64,000 nt of DNA. Origin: Idiomarinaceae bacterium (GTDB lineage Bacteria; Pseudomonadota; Gammaproteobacteria; Enterobacterales; Alteromonadaceae). The stretch is taken from positions 1 to 64,000 of the forward strand of contig NYWU01000038.1 of the NCBI GenBank assembly GCA_002685255.1. The letters run 5' to 3'. A program made the position numbers and the translations under genes. Shown here piece after piece: positions 28,210 through 37,024 of this stretch (positions are counted from its first letter, which is position 1; every line of letters begins with the position of its first letter). The notes beneath the pieces are model-generated. The model was given only the letters and a program-made list of their open reading frames with translations, ran no database searches and was not told the origin of the DNA.

Positions 28210-28529
28210 CGGTCAGCCTCTCCAAACGGCGCAAATCCACATTGTGGGTATAAAAATCAACCACCTGTTACAACTCTCATCAGCTCGAGGGCGCAACAAA
28301 ATAGCATTATTAGCAAAGTGGTACAAGGCGCACACGCCTTGCCATACAACGCTTACATAGTTTTACACGGTTAGTTAACCACATCGATTTATTATATTTA
28401 ATTTCATTAGCAGTACTATTTATGACGTTAATTGACACGTTATTCACTTTCAGAACAGTTATTCATCATAATTCGTTGAGTTTTTCTTTATAGTAACCAC
28501 TCATAATTAAACATGAGACCAGGACGACC
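28210..28529. other. 320-bp intergenic region before csrA, with one hairpin
   Basis: No gene is seen. The region holds divergent promoters for the M23 gene (leftward) and csrA (rightward). At 28324-28341 a perfect hairpin CAAGGCG-CACA-CGCCTTG lies in the middle; it lacks a T-run on either strand, so it is not a clear terminator. The 28380-28500 part is AT-rich. I see no riboswitch or small RNA that I can support. Confidence 0.45.
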
Positions 28530-28709
28530 ATGCTAATTTTAAGTAGACGCGCCGGCGAAACGCTCGTTATTAACGAAAATGTTAAAATTACCGTCGTAAG
28601 TTCAACTGATACGCAAGTCAGTTTAGGTATCGAAGCACCCCGAGAGGTCGATATTCACCGCGAGGAAGTTTATCAACGGATTCAAGCTGAAAAACAAAAA
28701 AATCCATAG
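28530..28709 (+). CDS. csrA: Carbon storage regulator CsrA
   Basis: Missing from the ORF track because it is only 59 aa. The sequence [20 protein letters not shown] is diagnostic for CsrA, followed by the [17 protein letters not shown] block that carries the RNA-binding Arg44 equivalent. CsrA binds GGA motifs in mRNA leaders and controls carbon metabolism, motility and biofilm genes. AGGACGACC precedes the ATG. A PAS-GGDEF gene starts 45 nt downstream, consistent with CsrA control of c-di-GMP output. Confidence 0.95.
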   Translation: MLILSRRAGETLVINENVKITVVSSTDTQVSLGIEAPREVDIHREEVYQRIQAEKQKNP

Positions 28710-28754
28710 AATGGCTTTTTATTCAGTGCATCTAATCGTTCGAGGGGGAATCAC

Positions 28755-29663
28755 GTGATGAATTCACTCACAGTCTCTACCTCTAAAGATCTAGAAAATA
28801 TTCTCAACCACTTAGATGCCGTGGTTTATGTATCGGATATAGATACATATGAGCTCCTTTACATGAACCAGTATGCAATCGCTAATATTGCAGGTGAGGC
28901 GGACTTTACTCGAATCAAAGGTAAACGGTGTTATCAAGTATTACAAAAAAACCAGTCCGGCCCTTGCAGCTTTTGCACCAATGGAAAATTGCCTGACAAT
29001 GGTGACAGTTACGTTTGGGAATTCAAAAACACTCGAAATAATCGTTGGTATCAGTGCCATGATCGACTAATAACGTGGCATGATAATCGCTTAGTGCGAC
29101 TCGAGGTGGCCGCCGATATTACTGAAAGAAAGGAAGCCGAAGAAGCACTCCAACACGCACAGGAACAGCTTAAATGGTTAGCAGACACCGACGGGCTAAC
29201 GCATTTATATAATCGTCGTGCTTTCTATAAAAATGCAGAAAAGCTACGTTTAAGTCTACCTACCAACACGTTATTGGGCTTGGTATTGCTCGATATCGAT
29301 TACTTTAAAAAAGTGAATGATACATACGGCCATGAAGCAGGTGATAAAGTTCTCGAAGCAATTGGTTTTACGCTGAAAACATTTACCTCCGAGACCACGA
29401 TTGTCGCTCGAACAGGGGGCGAAGAGTTTGCTATTTTCTTGCCGATAAAGTCTAAGAAAAATGCCAAGGCATTCGCTCAACAAATACGGGGCGCCATTGG
29501 CAAAATCCGCGTTCCCTACTATAAAGATGTACTCTCCTGCACCGCAAGTGCGGGCATGTCTACCGGGTATACAAGCATTCAAATATCATCACTCATGCGT
29601 GATGCGGATCGTGCGCTGTACCGAGCTAAGGCTTCTGGTCGCGACAGCTTATGTGAAGGGTAA
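28755..29663 (+). CDS. PAS-GGDEF diguanylate cyclase downstream of csrA
   Basis: A 302-aa protein with an N-terminal PAS domain (about 8-125) containing three cysteines (CYQVL...GPCSFC) that could bind a metal or act as a redox switch, then a GGDEF domain (140-300) with intact RTGGEEF. Start GTG 28755 or ATG 28758; GAGGGGG lies 6-9 nt upstream. The GGG-rich leader is a possible CsrA target (GGGGGA). Likely co-transcribed with csrA. Confidence 0.88.
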   Translation: MMNSLTVSTSKDLENILNHLDAVVYVSDIDTYELLYMNQYAIANIAGEADFTRIKGKRCYQVLQKNQSGPCSFCTNGKLPDNGDSYVWEFKNTRNNRWYQCHDRLITWHDNRLVRLEVAADITERKEAEEALQHAQEQLKWLADTDGLTHLYNRRAFYKNAEKLRLSLPTNTLLGLVLLDIDYFKKVNDTYGHEAGDKVLEAIGFTLKTFTSETTIVARTGGEEFAIFLPIKSKKNAKAFAQQIRGAIGKIRVPYYKDVLSCTASAGMSTGYTSIQISSLMRDADRALYRAKASGRDSLCEG

Positions 29664-29745
29664 CAAGATCAATCAGTAAAATACGCGACCCACATAAAAA
29701 TGTCTGCTATGTTGTTATCTGAATGTTAGATACAATTGGACATCT

Positions 29746-30282
29746 ATGACTGAATACGAACTTTCACACGCGTTGCATCGTATTGCTCTTGGCGATAACT
29801 CAGCCTTTGAGCGATTTTACCAAGCGACATCCCCCAAACTAATGAGCGTGAGCTACGCAATTCTTCGAGAACGCACACTCGCTGAAGAAGCGCTTCAAGA
29901 TACTTATTTAAAAATTTGGCATGCCGCCTCGGACTACCGCAGTGATGCGGGGTCGGTCATGTGCTGGATAACCAGTATGGTGCGCTACCGCGCAATCGAT
30001 ATGCTGCGACACGCACATCGTCAACCATTAACCAGCAAAGATATCGAACAATTACTCGATCAGCGCGCCAGTGAGAACCTACCAACTGCAGCACCCGATG
30101 CCGATAAACTAGAAAATTGTATGTCGGATCTCGATGGCTCACAACGACAGTCTATCCACCTCGCTTTCTTATATGGTTTGAGTCACCGCGAAGTCAGTGA
30201 TTATCTAGGTGAAGCCCTAGGCTCAATAAAAAGCTGGATACGTCGTGGTTTAGATAGTTTGAAGAGGTGTTTGCAATCATGA
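29746..30282 (+). CDS. ECF-type RNA polymerase sigma factor (SigK-like)
   Basis: A 178-aa sigma-70 family protein. Region 2 (about 25-95) includes AEEALQDTYLKIWHAASDYR and the region 4 HTH is LYGLSHREVSDYLGEALGSIKSWIRRGLDSL. Size and domain order are those of ECF sigma factors controlled by an RskA-type anti-sigma, encoded here by the next gene with a 4-nt overlap. Expected to drive the DUF4331 operon downstream and itself. Confidence 0.92.
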   Translation: MTEYELSHALHRIALGDNSAFERFYQATSPKLMSVSYAILRERTLAEEALQDTYLKIWHAASDYRSDAGSVMCWITSMVRYRAIDMLRHAHRQPLTSKDIEQLLDQRASENLPTAAPDADKLENCMSDLDGSQRQSIHLAFLYGLSHREVSDYLGEALGSIKSWIRRGLDSLKRCLQS

Positions 30283-30956
30283 ATTACCAAAACGACACAC
30301 TGATCGACACCCTTGCTCACCGTTATGTTATCGGCCTCATGCGAGGCCAAGCACGGGTTCGCTTTCGTTACCTCATTAGCCAGCACCCGCGTATTGCTCA
30401 GCAGGTGACGCTTTGGGAACAGCACCTCAACGGACTTGCCGAGCAACTTAGCCCAATGAAACCGCGACCTCAAGTTTGGCAAAAGATACAGCAAACATTA
30501 TTTAAGCCGGCTCAAAATAGCGCTCCTTTTTGGCGATTGTTTGGCGGTTTAGCGGCGGCCACCGCCGCGGTGCTGATGATTGTTGTCGTACAATTGCAAA
30601 CCCAAACGCCCGAGCCGCCTTTGAGTGAGCGTATCGCGCTGATTCAGAGCGAACAGCAACGTACGTTGTGGGTACTCAATGTACAGCCCGACAAAATTCA
30701 AGCCACTGCTCAAGCCAATGTTGAGTCACGCAATGATAAAGACTACGAGCTTTGGATGTTGCCCAAGGATGGGAGCGCGCCGGTGTCACTCGGTTTGTTA
30801 CCCGAGTCAACACAACCAACGGCATTGAATCCACCGGCTGAATTTCAGTTAGCCCGCGTCGGAGCCCTTGCTGTGAGCCTAGAGCCAACAGGCGGTTCCA
30901 CGACCGGCGCACCTACGGGGCCCGTACTCTACACAACAGATATTATAACTTTGTAA
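30279..30956 (+). CDS. RskA-family transmembrane anti-sigma factor
   Basis: About 225 aa, starting MNYQNDTLIDTLAHRYVIGLMRG at the ATGA overlap with the sigma gene. The N-terminal cytoplasmic zinc-less anti-sigma domain (about 1-80) is followed by one membrane helix (FGGLAAATAAVLMIVVV, about 85-105) and a periplasmic domain with ELWMLPKDGSAPVSLG, a typical RskA_C signature. It should hold the ECF sigma factor inactive at the membrane until a periplasmic signal triggers its release. Confidence 0.9.
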   Translation: MNYQNDTLIDTLAHRYVIGLMRGQARVRFRYLISQHPRIAQQVTLWEQHLNGLAEQLSPMKPRPQVWQKIQQTLFKPAQNSAPFWRLFGGLAAATAAVLMIVVVQLQTQTPEPPLSERIALIQSEQQRTLWVLNVQPDKIQATAQANVESRNDKDYELWMLPKDGSAPVSLGLLPESTQPTALNPPAEFQLARVGALAVSLEPTGGSTTGAPTGPVLYTTDIITL

Positions 30957-30974
30957 AAAAAATTTAGATTTTTT

Positions 30975-31002
30975 GCATCCAAAACCCGCTCTGGTTCGGA
31001 TA
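30975..31002 (+). promoter_or_regulatory. Candidate ECF promoter for the DUF4331 operon
   Basis: GCATCC, 16 nt, CGGATA lies just upstream of the DUF4331 gene. The -35-like CATCC and the spacing resemble promoters described for SigK-type ECF sigma factors paired with RskA anti-sigmas. I see no matching copy upstream of the sigma gene, so this is a weak call. Confidence 0.35.
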
Positions 31003-31029
31003 GGTGATGAATACCTATAAAAACCAGAG
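30989..31029 (+). promoter_or_regulatory. Nested inverted repeat in the leader of the DUF4331 gene
   Basis: CTCTGGTT...AACCAGAG (8 bp) encloses ATAGGT...ACCTAT (6 bp) with a 3x3 internal bulge and 7-nt loop. It ends directly before GAGGG, the ribosome-binding site. It could be an RNA structure on read-through mRNA or a protein-binding operator overlapping the candidate -10 element. Confidence 0.5.
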
Positions 31030-31038
31030 AGGGTTGTT

Positions 31039-32613
31039 ATGAAAAACACAGCATTTAAACACTCAGCGCTTGCCGGCGCTATCGCTCTAACCGTATCGGC
31101 CGTAGGTGTATTAACCACCCTAGACGCCAGTGCTTCAAGCCACCGAGAGGCACCGAATATTTCGCGCTTTCCTGCGCTTGATTCCACTGACTTTTATCTG
31201 TTTAACAGTTATGAACCCGGTCGCGAAGATTACATCACGGCCATAGCCAACTATGTGCCATTACAAGATGCCTACGGTGGTCCTAATTACTTTGCCATGG
31301 ACCCAGCCGCTGTCTACGCGATCCACTTTGATAGTGACGGTGACGCCCAAGAGGACCTGACCTTTGAGTTCCGCTTCGACCATACCCTGCCTAATGGCGG
31401 CGTAAAGCTACCGGTAGGCGATAAAAATGTCAGCGTACCGCTGAAGTTTATCGGGCAAGTATCCGCCATGGATCAAAGTGCACTTAACTTCAACGAACAG
31501 TACAGCGTTAATGTCGTTAGCGATGGTCAAATGTCGGGGATGTCATCGCCAGTAACCACTGTGGGCGGCGCTGAATCGTTTACTAAACCCATCGCGTTTG
31601 TCGGTGAGAAAACTTTTGGTAGTGCCTCTGGCTACGCTGACTATGCCAACCAGTACGTTTACGAGATCAATATCCCTAATTGTTCGGCGCCCGGCCGTTT
31701 ATTTGTCGGTCAACGCAAAGACCCGTTCGTGGTGAACCTGGGCGAGACCTTTGATTTGGTCAACTATGTGCCTATCGAAGCGGGCGCCTTTCCGGGTGGT
31801 ATTGAGCAAAGTGATGCTAACGACGACCTAGCTGACAAAAACGTGAACACTATCGCGCTGGAGCTGCCGAAAAGTTGCGTGACCGGCGATGGTAACGGCG
31901 TTGTAGGAGCTTGGACGACAGCCCATGTACCCCAAGCACGTCTGCAAAACCCGAACGCGAACTTCGAAAAACCCGAGGTGAACGGCGGTGCGTTAGTGCA
32001 AGTCTCACGTTTAAGTGCACCACTGGTCAATGAACTCGTTATTGGTATCGACGATAAGGACACCTTTAACTCAGCGCACCCCAGTGAAGATGGTCAGTTT
32101 GCCGACTACGTGACGCACCCCACCTTACCGGTCATCTTAGACGTATTGTTTAACGAACCCGTGAACGCCACTCTGGGCACCAGTATCGATTCACTCGCAC
32201 CAAGCAATTATCCGCGTACCGATCTCGTGGCCGCGTTCTTGACTGGTTTTGAAGGGGTTAACCAACAGGCGACCGTCACTGCTTCAGAAATGTTGCGTTT
32301 GAATACGGCTATTCCAGCGACACCGGCCGACCAACAGTCCGCCTTTGGCGTTGCCGGCGATGACTTAGCGGGCTTCCCAAATGGACGTCGCCCAGGTGAT
32401 GACGTGGTTGATATTGCCTTACGTGTCGTCATGGGTGCGCTGTGTCACGACATCCCAGTCAACGGTGAGCCTACCAACCTTGGATTCTGTACACCCGACC
32501 AGGCCCCCGTGGGTAACGTACCGTTCACTGATGGCGCGCCAATCGATGCGAGCTACGTGGATACGCAATTCCCTTATTTGAAAACCCCCATTGCAGGTTC
32601 ACCGAACCAGTAA
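31039..32613 (+). CDS. DUF4331 domain-containing exported protein
   Basis: A 524-aa protein with a signal peptide (cleavage near residue 33, ASA). The mature N-terminus SSHREAPNISRFPALDSTDFYLF is the DUF4331 hallmark: SHREAP...D.TD.Y.F. It contains acidic DSDGDAQEDLTFEF, likely a calcium site. DUF4331 proteins are periplasmic and of unknown biochemical function; in several bacteria they follow ECF sigma/anti-sigma pairs, as here. It begins an operon with a cadherin-like lipoprotein, a TPR protein and a HupE-like protein. Confidence 0.9.
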   Translation: MKNTAFKHSALAGAIALTVSAVGVLTTLDASASSHREAPNISRFPALDSTDFYLFNSYEPGREDYITAIANYVPLQDAYGGPNYFAMDPAAVYAIHFDSDGDAQEDLTFEFRFDHTLPNGGVKLPVGDKNVSVPLKFIGQVSAMDQSALNFNEQYSVNVVSDGQMSGMSSPVTTVGGAESFTKPIAFVGEKTFGSASGYADYANQYVYEINIPNCSAPGRLFVGQRKDPFVVNLGETFDLVNYVPIEAGAFPGGIEQSDANDDLADKNVNTIALELPKSCVTGDGNGVVGAWTTAHVPQARLQNPNANFEKPEVNGGALVQVSRLSAPLVNELVIGIDDKDTFNSAHPSEDGQFADYVTHPTLPVILDVLFNEPVNATLGTSIDSLAPSNYPRTDLVAAFLTGFEGVNQQATVTASEMLRLNTAIPATPADQQSAFGVAGDDLAGFPNGRRPGDDVVDIALRVVMGALCHDIPVNGEPTNLGFCTPDQAPVGNVPFTDGAPIDASYVDTQFPYLKTPIAGSPNQ

Positions 32614-32628
32614 ACTGAGGAGGGATAC

Positions 32629-33120
32629 ATGATGAAAAATTTACATACACTCTCGCTCGCAGCCGCAACGGTGCTTCTTGCCAGTTGCGGTGGCGACAGT
32701 GATGAAAACTTACCGCCAGCAGCGCGTGACGCTAACTATAGGGTCGAGGCGGATACCACGTTAATGGAGCAGTTAAAGGGTTTCGATGGTAACGGCGACG
32801 AATTGACTTATTCATTAACTTCAGAAGTCGACGTTGGTGAACTTTCCGTTAGCCCAGACGGTTCCTTTAACTACACGCCACCGATGGAGTACACCGGCAC
32901 CGCGATGTTCAGTTACAGCGTCTCCGACGGTGAGTTCAGTGATACCGGTGATGTCATGATTACGGTTGAAGCACAAACCGTGTCCACTGCAGCCTATGTG
33001 CGCGATGCATTTAATCAAGATGAACGCGCACAGCCACTATCGGTCAATGGACGTGAATTTACTGACGACGTGGCAGACACGGCGGAGTTCGCCGACTTGG
33101 TATCGGAGGGTCAGCAATGA
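32629..33120 (+). CDS. Lipoprotein with cadherin-like domain
   Basis: A 163-aa lipoprotein (lipobox LASC, Cys20). After a short linker it contains a single cadherin/Ig-like repeat (VSPDGSFNYTPPMEYTGTAMF and SYSVSDGEF), a form common in surface adhesins and calcium-stabilised repeats. AGGAGGG precedes the start. It lies between the DUF4331 gene and the TPR gene, with a 4-nt stop-start overlap with the latter, so it is part of the same transcript. Confidence 0.8.
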   Translation: MMKNLHTLSLAAATVLLASCGGDSDENLPPAARDANYRVEADTTLMEQLKGFDGNGDELTYSLTSEVDVGELSVSPDGSFNYTPPMEYTGTAMFSYSVSDGEFSDTGDVMITVEAQTVSTAAYVRDAFNQDERAQPLSVNGREFTDDVADTAEFADLVSEGQQ

Positions 33121-34169
33121 TGTTAAGCGCGTTGATTTTGATGTCGGGCCTTTTCAGCGCACCATCGGATCAAAGCGACGTACTGTGGCAGCCTCAGGCT
33201 GCCGCAGTGCCTACCGATATCACACAAGCTGAAGCGGCTTTCCAACAACATCCTAATGAACTCCGTGTAGCCTCTGAATTATTGAGTAAATACCTAAGAG
33301 AAGCGCGTGTTGAACAGGGGCACTATTATCTTAATCAAGCGAATGAACTCATCGCCAAGGTAGGTGCTGAACATCGCCAACGCGACTGGCTTATCGCGGT
33401 AGCGGATACGTTACAGTACCAACATGATTTTGCCCAAGCGCGTAAGGTGCTCAACCGAGTACTTGAGCAATCGCCTCGCGATGCGCAAGCTCAGCTAATG
33501 CTCGCTCGCATCGCACTCACCTTAAACGAGACAGACAGTGCCAAGCAGCACTGTGCTGACTTAATGGGAAGTGTTGCGTTGGGTATCGTCTCAACCTGCC
33601 TACTTGAAGTCCAAGGACGCGCGGGAAACCTACAAAGCGCTTACACACGGCTAAAACAATTACACGAACAACAACCTGGGCAAGCACAATCAGCCATTGC
33701 ACACTGGCGGTTACAAATCTTAACCGAACAAGCCTTGTTGCTCGGTGATTTTCAAGCCGCACAACAATGGACCGCGGCCATGCCAACGCCACTCAATGTG
33801 GTTGATAAGAAGAGGCGCTTAGACAGCTACTTATGGGACACCGATGCGCAAGTGCCCAAAGCGCTCATGCTTGATTGCCAGCAGACTCCTGTCGATAGCA
33901 TCACTATCCGCCTCGCTTGGGCAGAAAAGCGCAGTCAACACGGTCATTGCTGGCAAGACTACGCACGCGAGCGCATGCAACTGCGCGTTATGCGTGGAGA
34001 AAAGCTGCACAGTGCCGACATTGCCTACTACTTTACTTATGTTGAGCCCGATGCCGAGCAAGCCATTTATTGGGCGCAACAAAACATTGAGGTTGCACAG
34101 GAGCCCTTCGATTACCGTTTACTCTCTGCAGCTAAAGCACTTCAACCTCATCAGGAATCAGCACCATGA
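33117..34169 (+). CDS. TPR-repeat periplasmic protein
   Basis: A 350-aa protein with a short N-terminal hydrophobic segment and several tetratricopeptide-like helix pairs (for example TLQYQHDFAQARKVLNRVLEQSPRDAQAQLMLARIAL). It is probably exported and acts as a scaffold for the neighbouring DUF4331 product. It overlaps its neighbours by 4 nt at both ends. Confidence 0.8.
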   Translation: MMLSALILMSGLFSAPSDQSDVLWQPQAAAVPTDITQAEAAFQQHPNELRVASELLSKYLREARVEQGHYYLNQANELIAKVGAEHRQRDWLIAVADTLQYQHDFAQARKVLNRVLEQSPRDAQAQLMLARIALTLNETDSAKQHCADLMGSVALGIVSTCLLEVQGRAGNLQSAYTRLKQLHEQQPGQAQSAIAHWRLQILTEQALLLGDFQAAQQWTAAMPTPLNVVDKKRRLDSYLWDTDAQVPKALMLDCQQTPVDSITIRLAWAEKRSQHGHCWQDYARERMQLRVMRGEKLHSADIAYYFTYVEPDAEQAIYWAQQNIEVAQEPFDYRLLSAAKALQPHQESAP

Positions 34170-34672
34170 ATACGCTTCGTTTAGCTTTATTTTCCCTTAT
34201 TCTATTAGTGGGTGTGGCGCCAGCGAGTCAGGCACATACGTTTAGCACTTCATTTATTAACCTTAAGGCCCAAGCTGACGGCTTGCAGGTTCGATGGCAA
34301 TTGACTTTCCATGATCTGCTCGCATTGAATCAGAGCTGGATGCCTGAAAATCGCATTAGTGGTGAGTTGCTTAATCAAAACCTCGATAAGCTGCAACACT
34401 TCGTTCAGCGCAGGGTGTTAGTCAGTAATGAAGAAGCGACTTGTGAGTTGGAGCTGAATAATGGCTCGCCGTGGTCCACCATCACCTTTGCACGCGAGCA
34501 ATACATCGTGCTATCGATGACCAGTGACTGCCAACCCGATAGTTTCTCGAAACTTGTCATTGACGGTGTCTGGCAAGAGCTTCCTGACCACAAAATCATC
34601 GTTGAAGGTGACGTACTCGGTAACGTCCCGCGCCACGTGCTCGACCAAAACACACCACAATTCACCCGGTAG
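34166..34672 (+). CDS. HupE/UreJ-like N-terminal domain protein (possibly truncated)
   Basis: A 168-aa protein with signal peptide (cleavage after QAH or ASQA, about 23). The mature N-terminus HTFSTSFINLKAQADGLQVRW resembles the extracytoplasmic N-terminal part of HupE/UreJ_2-type proteins that often end DUF4331 operons. Such proteins normally continue into about six membrane helices, which are absent: the frame ends in TAG at 34670-34672 that belongs to a REP palindrome, and no membrane-coding frame follows. I infer truncation by the repeat, or a shorter natural variant. Confidence 0.55.
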   Translation: MNTLRLALFSLILLVGVAPASQAHTFSTSFINLKAQADGLQVRWQLTFHDLLALNQSWMPENRISGELLNQNLDKLQHFVQRRVLVSNEEATCELELNNGSPWSTITFAREQYIVLSMTSDCQPDSFSKLVIDGVWQELPDHKIIVEGDVLGNVPRHVLDQNTPQFTR

Positions 34673-34872
34673 CGTGCGCCTTTGGCGCACGATCAGATCC
34701 ACATGTCGCGCACGATGCGCGACCTACCGCACGGGGCGATGTCCCCCACGCGACGTAGCGTGCGCATTTTGCGCACGATCAGATCCACATGTCGCGCACG
34801 ATGCGCGACCTACCACCCCGGCCGATGTACCCCACGCGACGTAGCGTGCGCATTTTGCGCACGATCAGATCC
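34669..34872. repeat. REP/BIME array, two and a half 86-bp units (B-A-B-A-B)
   Basis: GTAG-CGTGCGC feet start at 34669, 34755 and 34841, an 86-bp period. Type B palindromes GTGCGC..GCGCAC alternate with type A GTCGCGC..GCGCGAC. The first foot supplies the stop codon of the HupE-like gene. Confidence 0.9.
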
Positions 34873-34944
34873 TATTAACAATTGTATAGTCATATCAACT
34901 GAAATCGATTAGCATTTAGCTTTGACGTAAATTTAAATGTGACT

Positions 34945-37023
34945 ATGCAAATAAAACGGACGATTTCAGCTTCGGTCATTATCAACGTCGCGGTGGCAAC
35001 GTTATTTGGCGCAATAGCAACGCTGATACAGCCACAATTTCTGCCACCGAGCCAACTCCCATTACTGTCCGCCACATGTGTTATTGCCGGCTTCCTTGTC
35101 AGTGCGATCTACTTTGGTTACGTGCTACAAAAGTATTGGATAACTCGCACAGCCGGCTTTGTGCTCTTCGGCTTTGGGATCATTCTATTATTCTCAGAAT
35201 CCATCACACTCGCTCTATCGAACGGTATGCCGCCCCTCACCATGCGGCTATTCATTTTGATGGCGGGAGCGACATTTTGCGTATTCAAAATTGCAGGGCT
35301 ATACCGGGTACTGGGCTTAGCCACCAGTCTCTTTGGTCTCGTGGTCGGCTTATTCGACCTCTATTGCTTGTTCACCATGAACGCCAGCTTAGCGAGCCAA
35401 TCCAATGTATTTGAAATCGCTCTGTGTGCTTTTGTAATCACCGTCGTATCCGCAACCCTATTAGCCATGGAATGGTCTGACGAATACAACTACACGATGC
35501 TCTCACCCACCAGTTGGTTGACGCTATCACTCACGCAGTTTTTCCTAGCCTGCTTATGGACCTATGTATCAACGCGGCAAATTAACAAAATTCTTGAGAT
35601 GGGCGACTTTGTTACCATGAGCGACCCGATCCTCATTGCAGCGCAAACCAGTCTCATGGTGTACTTCGCAGGGTTTGTATTCGCAGTAGTACTGACCTTC
35701 GCTTTCTTTACCAATACTCGCTTACGTGCAGAAAAAGACAAACTCAGCTATATCGCACAACACGACGGTACCACTGACTTGTATAGGCGCTCGTACCTTG
35801 AATGTTACATCCAAAATCACCTAAACAATCACGGTCACTCTGGTTGGGTTATTTTTATCGACCTTGATGGCTTTAAGCCGATTAACGATAGTTTAGGTCA
35901 AAGCACGGGGAACCTCGTACTCAAAACCATTGCACGTCGATTACTCGATAACAAGCCCGAGTTTGTCAAAGTGGCGCGTTTTAGTAGTGACGAATTCATT
36001 GTGTTTATAAAGACAGTAAAAGACTTTGATATCGAAGACTATTGCCGCCAGATACTGGCAACGGTCCGTGAAAAGATCGGTGTCGACGAGTTCTCACTGC
36101 ATGTGACAGCCAGTTTAGGCGTTTATCGCATCGAAAATCGTCAAACCAATGCAGAGGACGCCATCCAACGAGCCGACGTCGCGATGAGCTTTGCCAAGCA
36201 GCTCGGTGGTAATCATTATGTGCTGTATCAAGAAGCGATGGCGCGACACTATCAAGAGGCACTGTGCCTTCGCAATCGTCTACAAATTGCGCTCGACAAT
36301 AATCAACTCGATGTTCACTATCAGCCGATCGTTGATGCTAAGACGGGTGCGATAAAAGGTGTTGAGGCCCTCGCTCGCTGGCCACAGTCGGACGGTAGCT
36401 TTATTTCACCCGGCCAGTTTATTCCAGTGGCCGAACAAACCGGCCAAATCACTCAACTCAGTCAGTTTGTTATGACAAAAGCGATTCGTGATATGGCACC
36501 GTTATGCAAAAAATATAAAATTAACTTGTCGCTCAACCTCTCGGTACAGCAGTTTCATCAAACCGATATCGCACAAGACCTTATCCAGCTTTGCCAAACG
36601 TATCAATTTGCTCCCGCTGACTTATGTGCAGAACTCACCGAGAGTGTCGTCGCAAAAGATATTAAGTTGGTAAAACAAAAACTCACCACGTTGAAAGAAG
36701 CCGGCATCCAGGTCGCTATTGATGATTTTGGTACAGGCTATAGTAGCTTGTCTTACTTAAGCGATTTGCCTATCGATATTCTAAAAATCGATAAGTCCTT
36801 CACCGATCAAGTTTCGCAGAACAATACCGAGTACCCCTTGGTTGATTCAATTATCTTTATGGCGCAACAGCTTGATAAAACTATTGTGGTCGAAGGTATC
36901 GAAGACGAAACCCAACACCACTACTTCAGCTCGCGCGGTTGTCATTACTTGCAGGGCTTCAAGTTTTATAAACCCATGCCGTTGGTCGATTTGACGCACG
37001 CGCTTGGCGAACGGAGATCATGA
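34945..37023 (+). CDS. Membrane GGDEF-EAL protein (probable c-di-GMP phosphodiesterase)
   Basis: About 692 aa. Seven or eight membrane helices occupy the first 265 residues, then a GGDEF domain with degenerate motif FSSDEF (unlikely to be an active cyclase) and an intact EAL domain: EALARW, LNLSVQQF, ELTES, IDDFGTGYSS, KIDKSF, VEGIE. The expected main activity is hydrolysis of c-di-GMP, with the GGDEF as a possible GTP sensor. ATG at 34945 is chosen; no clear ribosome-binding site is seen for it or the GTG at 34939. Confidence 0.88.
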   Translation: MQIKRTISASVIINVAVATLFGAIATLIQPQFLPPSQLPLLSATCVIAGFLVSAIYFGYVLQKYWITRTAGFVLFGFGIILLFSESITLALSNGMPPLTMRLFILMAGATFCVFKIAGLYRVLGLATSLFGLVVGLFDLYCLFTMNASLASQSNVFEIALCAFVITVVSATLLAMEWSDEYNYTMLSPTSWLTLSLTQFFLACLWTYVSTRQINKILEMGDFVTMSDPILIAAQTSLMVYFAGFVFAVVLTFAFFTNTRLRAEKDKLSYIAQHDGTTDLYRRSYLECYIQNHLNNHGHSGWVIFIDLDGFKPINDSLGQSTGNLVLKTIARRLLDNKPEFVKVARFSSDEFIVFIKTVKDFDIEDYCRQILATVREKIGVDEFSLHVTASLGVYRIENRQTNAEDAIQRADVAMSFAKQLGGNHYVLYQEAMARHYQEALCLRNRLQIALDNNQLDVHYQPIVDAKTGAIKGVEALARWPQSDGSFISPGQFIPVAEQTGQITQLSQFVMTKAIRDMAPLCKKYKINLSLNLSVQQFHQTDIAQDLIQLCQTYQFAPADLCAELTESVVAKDIKLVKQKLTTLKEAGIQVAIDDFGTGYSSLSYLSDLPIDILKIDKSFTDQVSQNNTEYPLVDSIIFMAQQLDKTIVVEGIEDETQHHYFSSRGCHYLQGFKFYKPMPLVDLTHALGERRS

Positions 37024-37024
37024 C

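Noticed and set aside
28324-28341. Terminator or small RNA at the CAAGGCG hairpin before csrA
   Set aside because: A good stem, but no T-run on either strand and no promoter signal that I can defend.
34682-34912. 76- and 106-aa ORFs after the HupE-like gene
   Set aside because: They are read from the 86-bp REP units and repeat the same peptide.
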